Positions 1-11,673 of a DNA stretch of 60,070 bases are shown here, in pieces. Both the position numbers and the translations under genes were made by a program. The notes below the pieces were generated by a model that made no database searches, was not told where the DNA came from, and worked only from the letters and a program-made list of their open reading frames with translations. Position 1 is the first letter of the stretch. Each line of letters begins with the position of its first letter. Source of the stretch: Terana coerulea (Eukaryota; Basidiomycota; Agaricomycetes; Polyporales; Phanerochaetaceae); NCBI GenBank assembly GCA_024811115.1, contig JAKOGH010000065.1, positions 1-60,070 on the forward strand, given 5' to 3'.

Positions 1-427
1 AGATACAACACACAGGTGGGCATGGCGCAGTGCAGGTGAGTATGGTGCATGGTGCATGGGCTTCCTGCACAGTACAAGTAGTTTGTTGTGTTAGGTAGCT
101 TAGTCTTGTATATAGATAGCTAAATATGCAATACAGAGCATCAGATTAAATTAGAAGGGGGATTTCTCAGATGACTAGTCAAGCAGTAGTGGTATTATAG
201 CTGCATGTGAGGAACAAAATAGGACAGTAAGGAAACAAATAGCTGAGAAATAGGACTAATTGCCCTAATATATAGAATAATTAAGACAATTAGCAAAGGA
301 CCTCACTAAACTGCCTTATTGGCCTAATGCATCTATTTATCTAGTTGTGTTACTTTGAAGCTTATGTGCAATGAATTAGTGCTTATCAGCATGCATTAGG
401 CAGGAATAGTAAGGGGTTTTTCAGATG
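1..427 (+). mobile_element. CATCTG-terminus element, copy 1 (right arm only)
   Basis: This AT-rich, CpG-poor stretch matches the right arm of the full elements at 20678-22935 and, inverted, 30222-32491. It starts inside the element because the window begins there, and it ends with the same terminus: a G run, a T run, then CAGATG at 422-427. It differs from the other two copies mainly by transitions (C/T and G/A), while those two are almost identical to each other, so copy 1 is probably older. It has no coding capacity. Confidence 0.8.
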
Positions 428-607
428 AGGCAGATGCAGCGTTGCACAACAACGCACGCCCTGCCCCAAAATCCCGGGCACTTCGTGTGACCATCGAGGA
501 CATCGATGACTCGCATTCTCAGAAGAGCCAGGGCAAGCCTGGGAAGGAATGGACACAGATGAGGACGGGAACGATGTTCCTGTAACCCATAATCTGGATG
601 TGAAAGA

Positions 608-1374
608 TTGGCGCTGTATCTCTGTGAGCGTGCGAAGTCCAGACCCAATCAGGGCAATGTGCTTGAAAACTTCTTGGATCACGATCTGATTATGATCCAG
701 GAACCCTTCTGGGGCATCTCCAAGAGAGTTGCCTCCGGAAATCTAAGGACGGGAAGTCATCGAAGACACCGTCCATCACAGAAACTTTGTACGCCTTGGC
801 GCTGCCAAAGAGTGCAGAATGGTCACATATGTGAATAAGAAGTGGGCGCATTACAGCCCCCGCACTTCACTACTGCCAGGCACAGTCCCTTAAAGGGGAC
901 GTCGTGTGTGCCACTCTCACGGTGGAAGGAGAAGTCATGAACATCCTCAACGTATACAACAATTCAAAGTCTTACGCAGCGGTCAAGTGGCTTGAAAACC
1001 ACGCCATGGAACTTTCGAATGTTGTAACCATGTGCGGAGATTTCAATATCCGGCACATGAAATGGGATGAGCGTGAGCGGCCGGATTACAATCTGTCGCG
1101 AAAGCTCGACAACAAGACTAAACAGTTCGGTGACATTCTCATCGGCCGCAGAAGTCAACATCGGACTGTCTTTGCTGAATGACTGTGAAGCGGGAGGGCC
1201 ACCGACTTGGATCTTTGCTGGCAAAGATTACGAGAAGCGGCCCGGAGTACTCGACCTAATATGGTGCCGAGAGGCCAATGCTACGGATGAGTACATCAGA
1301 GTTAGAGGGCAGATCGACACATGTCGGATCACTGCCCACTGGAATTCTCCGTGCGGGTTAAAGCCGTAAGAAAA
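608..1374 (+). pseudogene. LINE AP-endonuclease domain remnant
   Basis: The translated fragments show endonuclease landmarks: a segment ending in IMIQEP near 690-710 (the catalytic Glu motif QEP), GDFNIRHMKWD near 1038-1075 (the GDFN motif) and SDHCPLEFSV near 1322-1350 (the SDHxP motif). The three lie in different frames, so at least two frameshifts separate them. In LINEs this domain nicks the target DNA to prime reverse transcription. The copy cannot be functional as it stands. Confidence 0.8.
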
Positions 1375-2288
1375 CCGAAGCCCATGATCCTTCACGAATC
1401 AAAGGACAGCCGGAAATACTGGCGAGGGCGTTCGAAGCACGTGTGCAATATATTGTACGCGGGGCTGAAAGAAGTCAACGAGAGAAAGGGTCGGAGCATC
1501 CATACCACCGATAAATTCACACAGCAGGAAATAGATGGCATCTTTGACAAATTCTATGAGGCAATGTGTAAGCAATGGGATGATGTGGCCAAGTGCCCAA
1601 ATCCTAGCGCCAAAGCAAGTCGTGGTGGAACCATGAGTGTTCTGCTGCGTGAGACAAAACAGCCGTGGCCAGGGGCAACCTGCGCAAGCAGCGTGACCTA
1701 GCTAAAGCATTACAAGTGAAGGTGGACCGGGCGATAACTCGCTCCAGACCCTCACGGACCTAACCAATGCGCTGGAACAATGCAAGTTCTGGCGCTGAGG
1801 AAGTTCATGAGTCTGAGAATCAGCAACACGCGACTCTCAGAAACACCAAACACGGCCATTTTGAAACCAAAATGGGCGCCATGCATCAGAGTAAGGTTTG
1901 GGATGCTGCTGCTGGACTAAACCACGGAAGCAGAGTACCAACCAAAGCATCAAAGACAGGAATGGTAACCCCATCTCTGAACCCGCCAATTGGCAGAGGT
2001 CCTTCAGGACCAATTTACGAAAGCGAGCACGGAAGCCCGCTTCGGCAGAAGGCATAACGTTTATCGATTATGCCTACAGAGAGGTCGAGGAATGGCAGTA
2101 CCTGCCGATCTCCATGGCCGAAGTGAAGGAAGCGCTCAGAGACACGAGCAACTTCTCCGCCCCCAGGCCCAGACTATGCATCATGGTTCTGGCTAAAGAA
2201 GGTCATCCTCAAACCTAACAAGGATGAGAAAACAAGGGAAGACAAGTCCACATACACCGAGCGTGACACGGACGAGTCTGTTCTAAAC

Positions 2289-3461
2289 ATGATAACGTGG
2301 TTCTTTGGCGTGTGCATCGCGTCCGGAGTCATGCCCACCAAACTCAAGGAATCACGCACTGTCATCATTCTCAAACCTAATAAGCCGGACTACTCCGTAG
2401 CCAAGGCTTATCGCCTGATAGTTCTCCTGAACTGTCTGGGGAAACTGCTTGAGAAATGTATTGCCAAGCGCACGCAATTCAAATGTCAAAAGTACGGAGT
2501 ATTGCATCCCTCTCAGTTTGGGGGAGCAATGCAGCGAAGTACAACTGATGCGGGTGTTTGTCTCACGCACAACATCAAAGAGGGCTGGAACCAAGAACTG
2601 GAGAGCTCTGTCCTTCTCATGGACATCTCACAGTTCTTCCCATCCGTGGACCACATGACGCTTGTATACATTCTCAAGCACGCAGGGTTCTCGTCACTCT
2701 TATGCAAGTTCTTCGAGTCGTATCTCGTTGGGCGGCAGACATCGTTCCTGATCAATGGCATTGTCACTGATCCGGTGGACTTCTCCGTCGGAGTGGGTCA
2801 GGCTCAGCGCTCTCACCTATCCTAACAACATATACATCGCGCCCGCTATCTTTAGCACGATCAAGGCGCTTGGAGCCAAAAAACACCGCCACCATTGGCG
2901 TGAACGCTACAGTTCTACGTGGATGATGGCCTCATCCATGCAGTCACCAGACCATCTGAACTTCGGAAAGGGAAACCCAACCTGGAGATCAACAACCTAA
3001 AAATCAGGAAAGTCCTGATGATCATGCTATCCAGACTATTCGCTCTCGGACTCCAGTTCGAGGAGGACAAGCTGGAGCTCATGCATTTCCGTGGGAATAA
3101 ACACCCGTGGAAATGGAAGGACTCCGATAACGAGCCCAGCCCTCTCGGCCCACCACTCACATTCAAGATTGCATCCGCGTGGCAGGTGCTGTGCGGCAAG
3201 CGTGGCAAACTAGTGATGACGAATCTCGACCGCCGGTATCGCGAATGGGCCGGCAAAGAGATTAACATCAAACCTAAACCTTTCATGAGATATCTCGGGT
3301 TCATGCTGGACCCAAAACTCTCGTGGAAGCATCACATAGAGTTTTACTGCAACAAAGGAGTAAGCACCATTGCGGGCGCTTCAGAATGCTTGGCACGTCT
3401 GAGCGAGGGCTCTCGCCCACTCACAAACGGAGACTATACATCTCCATCGTTGTTCCTGTGA
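2289..3461 (+). pseudogene. LINE reverse transcriptase domain remnant
   Basis: A 178-residue open segment from 2289 carries RT motifs 0-2 of LINEs: KPNKPDYSVAKAYRLI, a LLNCLGKLLEK block, SQFGG, then LLMDISQFFPSVDH with the first catalytic Asp. The catalytic FYVDD box lies near 2912-2926 in another frame and is followed by the thumb-like LKYLGFMLD-type segment (RYLGFMLDPKLSWKHH) near 3280-3340. The frame change between the A-motif and YVDD regions marks a frameshift. Reverse transcription from a nicked target is the family function; this copy is dead. Confidence 0.85.
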
Positions 3462-4089
3462 TCCTCTCACGGAGCACAGTTATGGTGGTCCCTGTACATG
3501 CAGAGCAACTACAAAATATACGAGGCAATCCAAAGGGTCCAGAACGTAGCAATACAATGGATCACAGGTGCCTTCAAAACCACCCCTGTAAGAGGGATGG
3601 GAATGTTTGCGGGATTGCTTCCCATCAAGCAGCTCGTAACCAAACAATGAAAAAAGCGTGCATTCGCGCACGCACACTTTCAGAAAGCCACCCTATCCTC
3701 GCATACATGAGCTAGAGAGAAAAGTGGTAAACGAAAAAGCAATCTAGGCCACGCTCCATTCAGAACGTGTGAGGCCAACCACTAAAAAGGCTAAGAAGTG
3801 TTTCAAGCAAACGCCCATTGATCACATCAAGACCCTTATGGAGCTCTCACATGAGGATAAATTGCCACTCTCTGATCAGAGCATGCCAGGCAATCACATC
3901 TGGGATCTCAAAGATCTCAACAACCCGGCCACTATGGACGGACCTGATGACACCATCGTTCAGATCTACGGACTGACCGGCGCGAACTGGAACGACAGAC
4001 AGCCCAGGCTCATCCCTAAGAAGGGTGCCCCAGGGTTTAGTGAATGGTACGAGCAGTTTGCAGAATTACAAATGCAAGCGGCCACCAAG

Positions 4090-5130
4090 GACGATAACAT
4101 GATCCTGTTCACGGACGGATCAATGCTGAAAGATAAGCAGACAGGCGTGCCCTCCACCGGAGCGGCGTACCGGCTATTTGATCTAAAGGGAAGCACCGGC
4201 CGGCCCCTCACAATGCCGACGTCCTAGCACAGCACAAGTGGCCCTGTGGCCAGGTGACTGTGTTTGATGCCGAGATGCAAGCTCTATATTGGGGCATCCT
4301 CCAGCGCCCGTGAAAGAGTCAGATGACGACTTCTATCAGGCAATCAAACACGGAGAATTAGACTACCACACGTGGGCTAAACTCCCTGAGAATAGAGAGA
4401 AACCATATGTACCCCTCGGAGTATTGCGAGAGGAGCTACAAGTATGAGTCTCTTATCATATTTGTGGACAACAGGGCGGCAGGCATTGCCATCCTGAAAG
4501 CTAAAAATGACTCCAGTCAAATGGAGTCGATTGGCGCGTGCAAAGCGCTACGGGAGTGGCTCGATCAGAGCCGGTTCCCAACACGCCGACTTGCAGTCGT
4601 GTGGCAGCCGTCCCATTATCACATGGAACACGTCACCGACTTACATTCTGAGGCTGATGCGGTTGACAAACTCGCTAAAGAGGGTGCCAAAATGAATCAG
4701 CCTACGTATACGTCACAATCAGTGGCGAAACAGAGGCTCTCCCAGCACGCTATACTCAGCTGGAAAGCCAAGATGAAAAACATCAAGTACCGAGGGAGTA
4801 ACCTCTTGGTCGAGAAGGATGAGCATGCTCTCTTCTCAAACATGCCTAAGCGCCATTGGGCACTGAGGAACTTCGGGAACAAAATGAAGTTCTACTCTAG
4901 ATTAACGTGCTTCATCACGGGCCACTTCCCACACGGGAATTCCGAATGAAGCACGGAAAGTGGGAAACCAACAGCGATGGTGTGAGCAAATGGACGCCCA
5001 AACCCGGGCCGTTGTATTGCCCATGCGACACTGACCACCCAAAGTTCGGAGACACGATGGCACATCCTGTGAGTGCCCGTTCTGGATCAGGCTTCACAAA
5101 CCTCCTCGGATTGTACCTGAGCAGGAACGG
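4090..5130 (+). pseudogene. LINE RNase H domain and Cys/His tail remnant
   Basis: The acidic residues of a retroelement RNase H fold are present: ILFTDGSM near 4110 (first Asp), FDAEMQALYWG near 4264-4296 (Glu), FVDNRAAG near 4460 (Asp), and a SEADAVDKLAKEGA stretch near 4650-4690 (final Asp region). These sit in separate frames. A CPCDTDHPKFGDTMAH segment near 5018-5065 resembles the CxC...H-type finger that follows RNase H in these LINEs. Weak coding similarity continues to about 5900 but no further domain can be named. Confidence 0.75.
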
Positions 5131-6289
5131 CTAGAGCTGATTGCTGCGGGCAAGTAGCTGCACCTGCAAAATAAGAAGAACTGCCTAGACATTGGCGGAT
5201 ATCGCCATATTCCTATATCTCAACCCGTTGGTAGCAACGTTTGAGCGGGGCGACCTCATACAGGACGCCATCGATCGGCACAGAGACATCTGCACAGGTG
5301 TCTGGTGGCAAAACATTGACTCTTGGGACCGCGAGGATGAATTTATCTGACAGGTAACAATTGAGTGCAAAGAGCGCTTTTGGGAGTGGCGGCGTCAACG
5401 CCACGGCCCAAACGGTGGTAAGGCTACCCTCAAAACCTTCAGCTGGCATGAATTTGTCACGTTCGAAAGGGAGAGGAGCCCGGAGTGAGAATCAACAGAC
5501 ATCCCCTCCGCTTCTATTCAGAGAAGGAGGGAAGTGTCATCTAGCATGCTGCGCAGCAGTGGGCATCTGATCACCCGGATGACCCTATGTTCCACTTGCC
5601 TCACAAGTGGCTGCGCACAATCATATTGACGGTGGATCAACACGTCATCAAAAGAAGTTCTACCTCCCTTAACACAAGTCTAGCGACAAGTGGATACAGG
5701 AGAGACAAAGACGAGAAGTCACAAACACAGAGATAATATCGAACGTGTCACACAGCCCCAGGGCATGTACACGGACATCATGGGAAGGGAGATTTTCTCC
5801 CACTACCTAAAGACCACGCTCAAGGCGAACCGGAAGAAATACTGGAAGGCCAAAGAGGCGCGAGGGACGGGGAGGACCCCGGCCCGTAGCGCGACCGCTT
5901 CGAGACCACCTATACCGCCTTTGGCTGGGTGCAAACTCGTGTCGTGTCTGTGCAATCGAAATTCTCACCTTAGCTTCTAGGGCCGGCGCGCATCTGCATT
6001 ATCACTTGTGTGGCGACGTGCTTTTGCGCTTATCGCACTGCGCGCTTTCTTGCTGGGAAGGCTCTGTGAACCAGGGGTGACTCTTGCGGAGATCGGATGT
6101 CCGGAAACTCGGGCCGACTTCACGAGCTGGGAAGGGGAAAATCCTTTTACTGCGACTGAGGGAGCTCGTGAAAGGCCTACCATTTTCTTAAAACCAACTT
6201 GATTGGTTTCTTCAAAGCCAGCGCCCGTGCCTAGGTATCACATGTGTAGCATAGGGCATGTTCCCTGCACTTTAAATACAATTTGGAGT

Positions 6290-6311
6290 AAAAATAAAAT
6301 AAAATAAAAAA
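6290..6311 (+). other. A-rich 3' tail of the LINE
   Basis: Repeated AAAAT units ending in a run of six A's follow about 350 bp of non-coding sequence downstream of the LINE ORF remnant. An A-rich simple repeat is the usual 3' end of a LINE insertion, so this probably marks the right edge of the element. A target-site duplication could not be identified because the 5' end is missing. Confidence 0.6.
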
Positions 6312-7416
6312 GACACCTTCAGCTTATGCATTATGACCATGTATGCATGACAATATGCGTCACATGGGCGTGACTTTCGTGACATAGTGCTACTTTAAGG
6401 TGAATGACAGTCGCATTGTGTCACATTGACTCTTTTCCACGCCGAAAATGGCGTTATTGAGCCCATCAAGCCAGTTTTGCTCTAATCTACCCTTACTAGG
6501 GACATTTACCTCGCACTCATTCATAATCTGCGCCTCCATCACCTCCATCAGACTGCCCCATATGGGTGAAGATATGCACTATGGTATCACACATAGGGAA
6601 TTTGGTCCGCCAGACCACCAAAACCGTATTCATTATTCAGTAGTGTATATTCATGCATAAATGGCGTGCACCGAGGTGGTTCGGCCATTTTCTAAGCATT
6701 ATGAATATTTATTCATGATTACCTTATTCATTATGAACTTATCGACTGTACCCAATTGCATTATCTATCGAATTGAATCCATCACCACTGAGACTCTTCC
6801 CACGACTGGCAACGGAAATTTCTCTTTGATCGGGGACAAGCCGTCGGCGTCGTTCTAAAGTCCTAAATGCCCCGGCATGAATGTCCTTCCATGCGGCTAC
6901 CCTGCCCACCGTAAGCATCCTACCAGATCCTAGCCAATGCAAGCAAAACTCCAACATGCGATCGCACCCACGCCACAACGGTGTTGCCACGACCACGAGT
7001 CTCACGACTGCGCCCGGACATTCTTAGAAGGTTAGTTCATCTTATCCGACCGCCGCTGTCATTTACAATGACCATGGTTTCGATTTTCGAAGAAGCCCAT
7101 TGCCTATTATATGACCTCAGGCGGTCTTTCTGCGATACTGTGTCCACGATGCGGACAGTAGTAAGCTTAATAACCAGAAACAATGCAGCCTACGGCTCTC
7201 ACGCAGCTCATCTGTAGTTGCGGGTGCGGCGAGTTCAAGAACAGTGCCTTCATAGCAATTGTCGTAAATGAGAGGTCGATGTTGTCGCTTGTCCAATAGT
7301 GACGGATCCTTTAAGGGGGGGCCTGTCAGTATGCCCAAGCTGCGACAATGAGTAAAATCGGCGTACAAGGTGGAGGACTCGTTTCGATGAGAGCATGACT
7401 ACGTTCGGCCTTCATT
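6312..7416. other. No convincing gene
   Basis: Only short overlapping reading frames without recognisable motifs are present. The first part (6312-6800) is AT-rich with several ATTCATTAT-like repeats. No RNA gene or repeat could be supported. Confidence 0.5.
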
Positions 7417-8091
7417 TCACTGTATGTGCACAGGAGCCTGTCCTTTGCCGAAGTCCGCGTATCCTGCGTGCTCAGCAATCCTGTGCTGCATCCGCCCTCT
7501 AACCGGCCGTTCCTCGATGGTCGTCACGGGTGCCTCCGCCTCCCGCATGTGCATTCTCTTCACTTGCGACCCGGGCTCGTGGAACGCGCTACCGTGGTCG
7601 AGCGCGACATTGCGCACGTCCAATCGCATATTCTGGAGGCGCTCCGGATTAGTAACATGCCGGCACATTGTAAAGTCGAGCGGCTCGATGCTTTCTTTCC
7701 GGGCAAACGCAAGGCCAGCAACGTCTCTGTCAAATCTTATGGCGGACATCGCGCTCTTTGGCTTCACGTGTCCGATGGCATATTGGTCGACGACATGAGG
7801 ATCCTGTATGGACATAAGCGCGGGTAACGATATTCGTTCGACGGACGACCTACCAGGGTGCCAATAGCATTGCCCTGCTTTACGCCATGGGGCAGCCGCT
7901 GCTTAAGTATTTGGAGCTCGTTTGAAGTTGAATGTCGCAACGTCTTGCGTGGGGGCAAACGCCAGGTGGAATGTCTCGAAGTCGGTGCCAGTGGCGCGTA
8001 TTCTGCCTTCCAGCTTCACAAACACGTCGCCGCATTGGTCAAGTGTGCAGAAGTCCTGTATAGCTATCAGCGCAGGTAACACATTTGACAA
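7417..8091 (-). pseudogene. Unrecognised coding segment with a duplicated module
   Basis: Two minus-strand reading frames, 8091-7903 and 7829-7417, start with related sequences. One begins LPALIAIQDFCTLDQ, the other LPALMSIQDPHVVDQ, and both continue to an LAFA block about 40 residues later. The units are spaced about 256 nt apart, which suggests a diverged tandem exon or gene-fragment duplication. A stop and a frame change separate them, so an intact protein is not visible, although an intron could bridge the gap. I do not recognise the family. No catalytic motif, signal peptide or membrane segment is evident. Confidence 0.35.
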
Positions 8092-8109
8092 TAGGAAGAC
8101 GTACTAAGA

Positions 8110-9445
8110 TACCAACGCTATTTCACTGCCTCGTCATGCTATTTGAGCAATTGAAATATTTATTCGAGAAGATGTGAAGCTTGCAGAACTTGTGATACCA
8201 GCGAAGGGCGAGTAGCAAGAAGCCGACCTGTCAGTTTGGGTTGCTCGGTCACATAGAAACAATCGCTTTTGCTTGTGGTGGATCCGCTGTCCAACCGTCG
8301 ATCAAAGATATGCATGAATCCTGTGAATAAGACATGTGTAAGACGGCAACGACAGCGACAGAACTGGACGTACCATGCCCGACGATAGCTCCCTTCTGCA
8401 CGAGTTATAACCTCCCCGCAAGATACATGAAAATCATAGCAGCAGGTCGCGGTGTTGCCAGACAGATTGGACTGAAGATTCGACTAGAGTTTGACACGCA
8501 ATCTGCAGTACTGTTTACATCGATGCAAAGTGCCGAGCGACTTTGTACTTGGTACGTACCTATTCCACTGCTTGCACAACTGGTCCCCGGTAACTTCGTT
8601 CTTAGAGAGTATGCGGCTGTCAAGGCGATGCCGACCTAAGTATAAATCCCCTGTCATGAACCGGTACGCTCACCATCCCTGTGTCTGCTGCGGGCATCGC
8701 CCCACTCTAAGCAGCTGCTCCTGCGCACCAGAGCTTATACTCCCGAGTTTCAAACTGCATTCTGACTTCGGTTTTGCCTCCCGAGTAAGAGCCTCAGGCT
8801 GCGAGGATGTTCTCCGCTTCGATATGGAGGTTTATAGATTTGAGAGGGACTGAGGTTGCTAGGCATAGTGTCGAATGACGGAGACAGTGGATTGACGAAT
8901 GTGTCAGGGCAGAGATTGACCTTGCGCCAAGACGTCGATTGTGTATCACAAGAGCAAAGTCCATGCGTAGGTACAGGGGGGAGCGACCTGGAAAGATGAA
9001 AGCGACAGCGAAAAGAAACATCGAGGGCAAAGCTTCGGGGTTGCCACGTGTTGCGAGTTGATCCGCGACGGAGTCATCGGAGCGCTGTTTGCCGGGTCTA
9101 GACACAACGGGATCTGCCGAAAGGCGACGCGACTGTCAGCGACGCGACTTCACCACGACGCGCCGCCAGGCCTTGCGGATGCGCCAGCCATATGTCGGAT
9201 GCCGAATGCACCGTACGACCGACAAACGAGCTATGCGTATCTGGAGCGGGCAAAGACTCAAGACAGACGCACGTCACTGGGCGCTAAGCGTCGAAACAGG
9301 TCCGTGTCCTCGTGCTTTCATTTTCCCAAGCTTGCATATACTTAGTCCCCACTTGTCAGTGATCGTGCGGACTCCTTCAAACCTTCGTCGACGATGCCGC
9401 GCCTGCGACCGCTTTTGCTCCTTCTCCGCCACCGCTACCGCCACC
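8110..9445. other. No firm gene; possible upstream exons of the Ulp1 gene
   Basis: Nothing recognisable is present to about 9050. From 9058 to 9345 an open frame rich in Pro, Arg and Ala, and a Pro-rich frame just before 9446, could be extra 5' exons of the protease gene, since these proteins often have long disordered N-termini. No conserved motif supports this. Confidence 0.35.
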
Positions 9446-11474
9446 ATGCCACGAGCCCTCCGACCCATCGGCAGAAAGATGTTGATACCGCCTCCGGAGA
9501 AGTGGCACACCGTGCGTAGCGTGAACAAGGTTCCAGGCTTGTCGCTAGCGGAGAAGAAACGGCTTCAAGTGAGATTCGTTCTACACACTTTTTCTGAGGA
9601 ATGAGCTGACCTTCACGCGTTTTGTCTGAGTAGCAATGCGTCAAGAAGTTGTTTCAAGAGCTATGCGACCCAACCTTGCACTGGGCCGAGCAGGCGGAGG
9701 GCGTCGCGGCTTCAGCTATCACACTGGTACATTCAATGCACGGCGATATCTCCATGTTATCTCTGATTGATGTACACCAGGCTCGCGAGGAATGCTCATT
9801 CCTGACGGGACGGTACGAGGACGTCTGGCCTGTCGAAGCGTTGCTACGGAGCAAGCTCATCGATTCAGTTTATTCATGCTCGAAACCGAGGAGAGCGCAG
9901 CAGGGTGGACTGCGTGTGGACGCAGGTAGTACAGGTTCGCGCTCCAAAGTATGTATTCATTCATTTAAGCCTCGACCACCATATACATGACGCTTTCAGA
10001 TTAAAATTGCACCTGCAATCCCTGCTCGACGACAGCAAACTACCGGCGCATACGCGGGCGAACCATCTGGACCCGAACGCGTCTCGACTCGTGTGGCACA
10101 CCCCGCTCTGAGGACTTTGAGCTTGAAGACTCAAACACCGACCGTACCCGGTACCGAGGAGCCGTACGTAGCTCTTTTGACCCGGCATGTGGTCCTGCTG
10201 GTTCCTGAGCTGAAAGAAATCATTCAGCATCCTGGCATACCTACCGTCAAGAATTGGAGCGGTGAACATTGCGCAAAGCGACATCAAGCGTCTTGAGCCA
10301 GGGTCGTTCCTGAACGACACCCTCATTGAGTTTGGACTGCAGTCAGTGCCACCCATTTGAACAACCATTTCGTGTAGCTCACATGTTCCAGGTTGTGGCT
10401 GGATGACCTTCGCGAGAAGCAGCCGGAGCTAGCGGGCCAGGTTCATGTCTTCAGTTCATTCTTCTACAACAGGTTGAATGTGAAAGAGTAAGTGGCATCG
10501 CTAGCTGCTACTGTTATATGCGCTGACGATCTCTCAGCAAAGGAGAAGGGTACAGGAACGTTCGCAAGTGGACATCGAAGGTCGACATCTTCAAGAAGAA
10601 ATATATTATTGTGCCCATAAACGAACGGTAAGGTCCAATACGTGGAGGAATATTGGTTGAGTCTTACCGTTTGGTCACAGGACGCACTGGTACCTCGCCA
10701 TTATCTGCAGCCCGGAATATGTTCTACTACCACCGCCCGCAGCCGACCCTACGTCTACCATCCAGACACGAAAGCGAAAGCGTGCACCAGGGGCTGCGGT
10801 ACTGGACAGAGCATCAATGGCGTCGTTTTCTCGAGGATCGGAGGTCTCCTCTGAAAGGTACGTGGCTACATTTGTACGCATTACTTGCTCGCCTAACGTA
10901 CTACTCGCAGTAGATCATGGATCTTCACTTTCGATTCGCTGGGGTCAAGGCACCCCGCCGTCATCAACACCCTTAAGCTGTACCTGCGGATGGAGGCGCA
11001 AGACAAGAAGAGGCTGGACCCGGAGGTGACGACACCGCCAAACAGCCTGTGTGCATTGGTATGTCGATCACCCACTACAATGTACCGTCCCCTGACGTCT
11101 TTACCCAGGTACCCCTACAACGCAACCTCTGCGACTGTGGCGTCTACCTCATCCACTTCGCGCGGACGTTTATGAAGGATCCGCAGAGGGCTACAGAGAT
11201 CATTTTGGTGCGTGGATGTTCTGTACATTGCGATGCTAGTCGGTGATGTTGCCTATAGAACAGGAAGCCAAAGGGCTATACGTCGAAAATGCGCGAGGTT
11301 GACTGGGAGGCAGAGGGTGTCAGCAGTCTTCGTGACACCTTGCGCACACAGGCGGAAGGCCTGTCGGTTCAGTTCACAGCAAGCTCGGCACAGACGAAGA
11401 CACAAGGAATGAAACCGCTGCTGTTGAAAGCCCTTTCAGCTACTCGCTCACATGACAGACGAGTCAGAAGATGA
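9446..11474 (+). CDS. Ulp1/SENP-family SUMO protease (C48 peptidase)
   Basis: Eleven exons can be joined into one open frame of 495 codons: 9446-9568, 9634-9726, 9781-9948, 10000-10163, 10228-10341, 10392-10487, 10538-10627, 10681-10857, 10911-11058, 11109-11207 and 11259-11474. All introns are 50-65 nt with GT..AG ends. The C-terminal half is a C48 peptidase domain: IKRLEPGSFLNDTLIEFGL, FYNRLN, KKKYIIVPINER, catalytic His in THWYLAIIC (codon 10685), Asp in FTFDSLG (10933), and Gln/Cys in PLQRNLCDCGVYLIHF (Cys codon 11136). The full triad is present. Family members cleave SUMO precursors or SUMO conjugates, usually at the nucleus. The start is chosen for its strong CCACCATGC context, but further 5' exons are possible. 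The 54-nt intron at 9727-9780 keeps frame and is optional. Confidence 0.9.
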
Positions 11475-11673
11475 GCCCATTGTTGTCGAAATGACCGGGA
11501 AGGCCAACGTAGCTGTTTTGTAGAGCACACTGGGGCTTGTAATACGCCAGAAGTTAGAACATATAGCGCAACCATACTATTTGGCATTTGGTCATATTTC
11601 TACAAGTAAGACACTGCGTGCAGAGACGAGAGATCCAGATAATGGTACAAATATTCAATACTCAATTGCAGTT

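Larger units (their letters stand above)
600..6311 (+). mobile_element. Decayed non-LTR retrotransposon (LINE, EN-RT-RNase H)
   Basis: Fragments of one LINE read in order on the plus strand: an AP-type endonuclease, a reverse transcriptase, an RNase H domain, a Cys/His region and finally an A-rich tail. Reading frames are broken many times by frameshifts and stops, so no intact ORF2 remains. No ORF1 (gag-like) protein can be recognised before the endonuclease, so the copy is 5'-truncated or its 5' end has been replaced by the CATCTG element that ends at 427. The order EN-RT-RNase H fits the Tad1/I-like LINEs common in Agaricomycetes; the clade itself is an inference. Confidence 0.85.
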
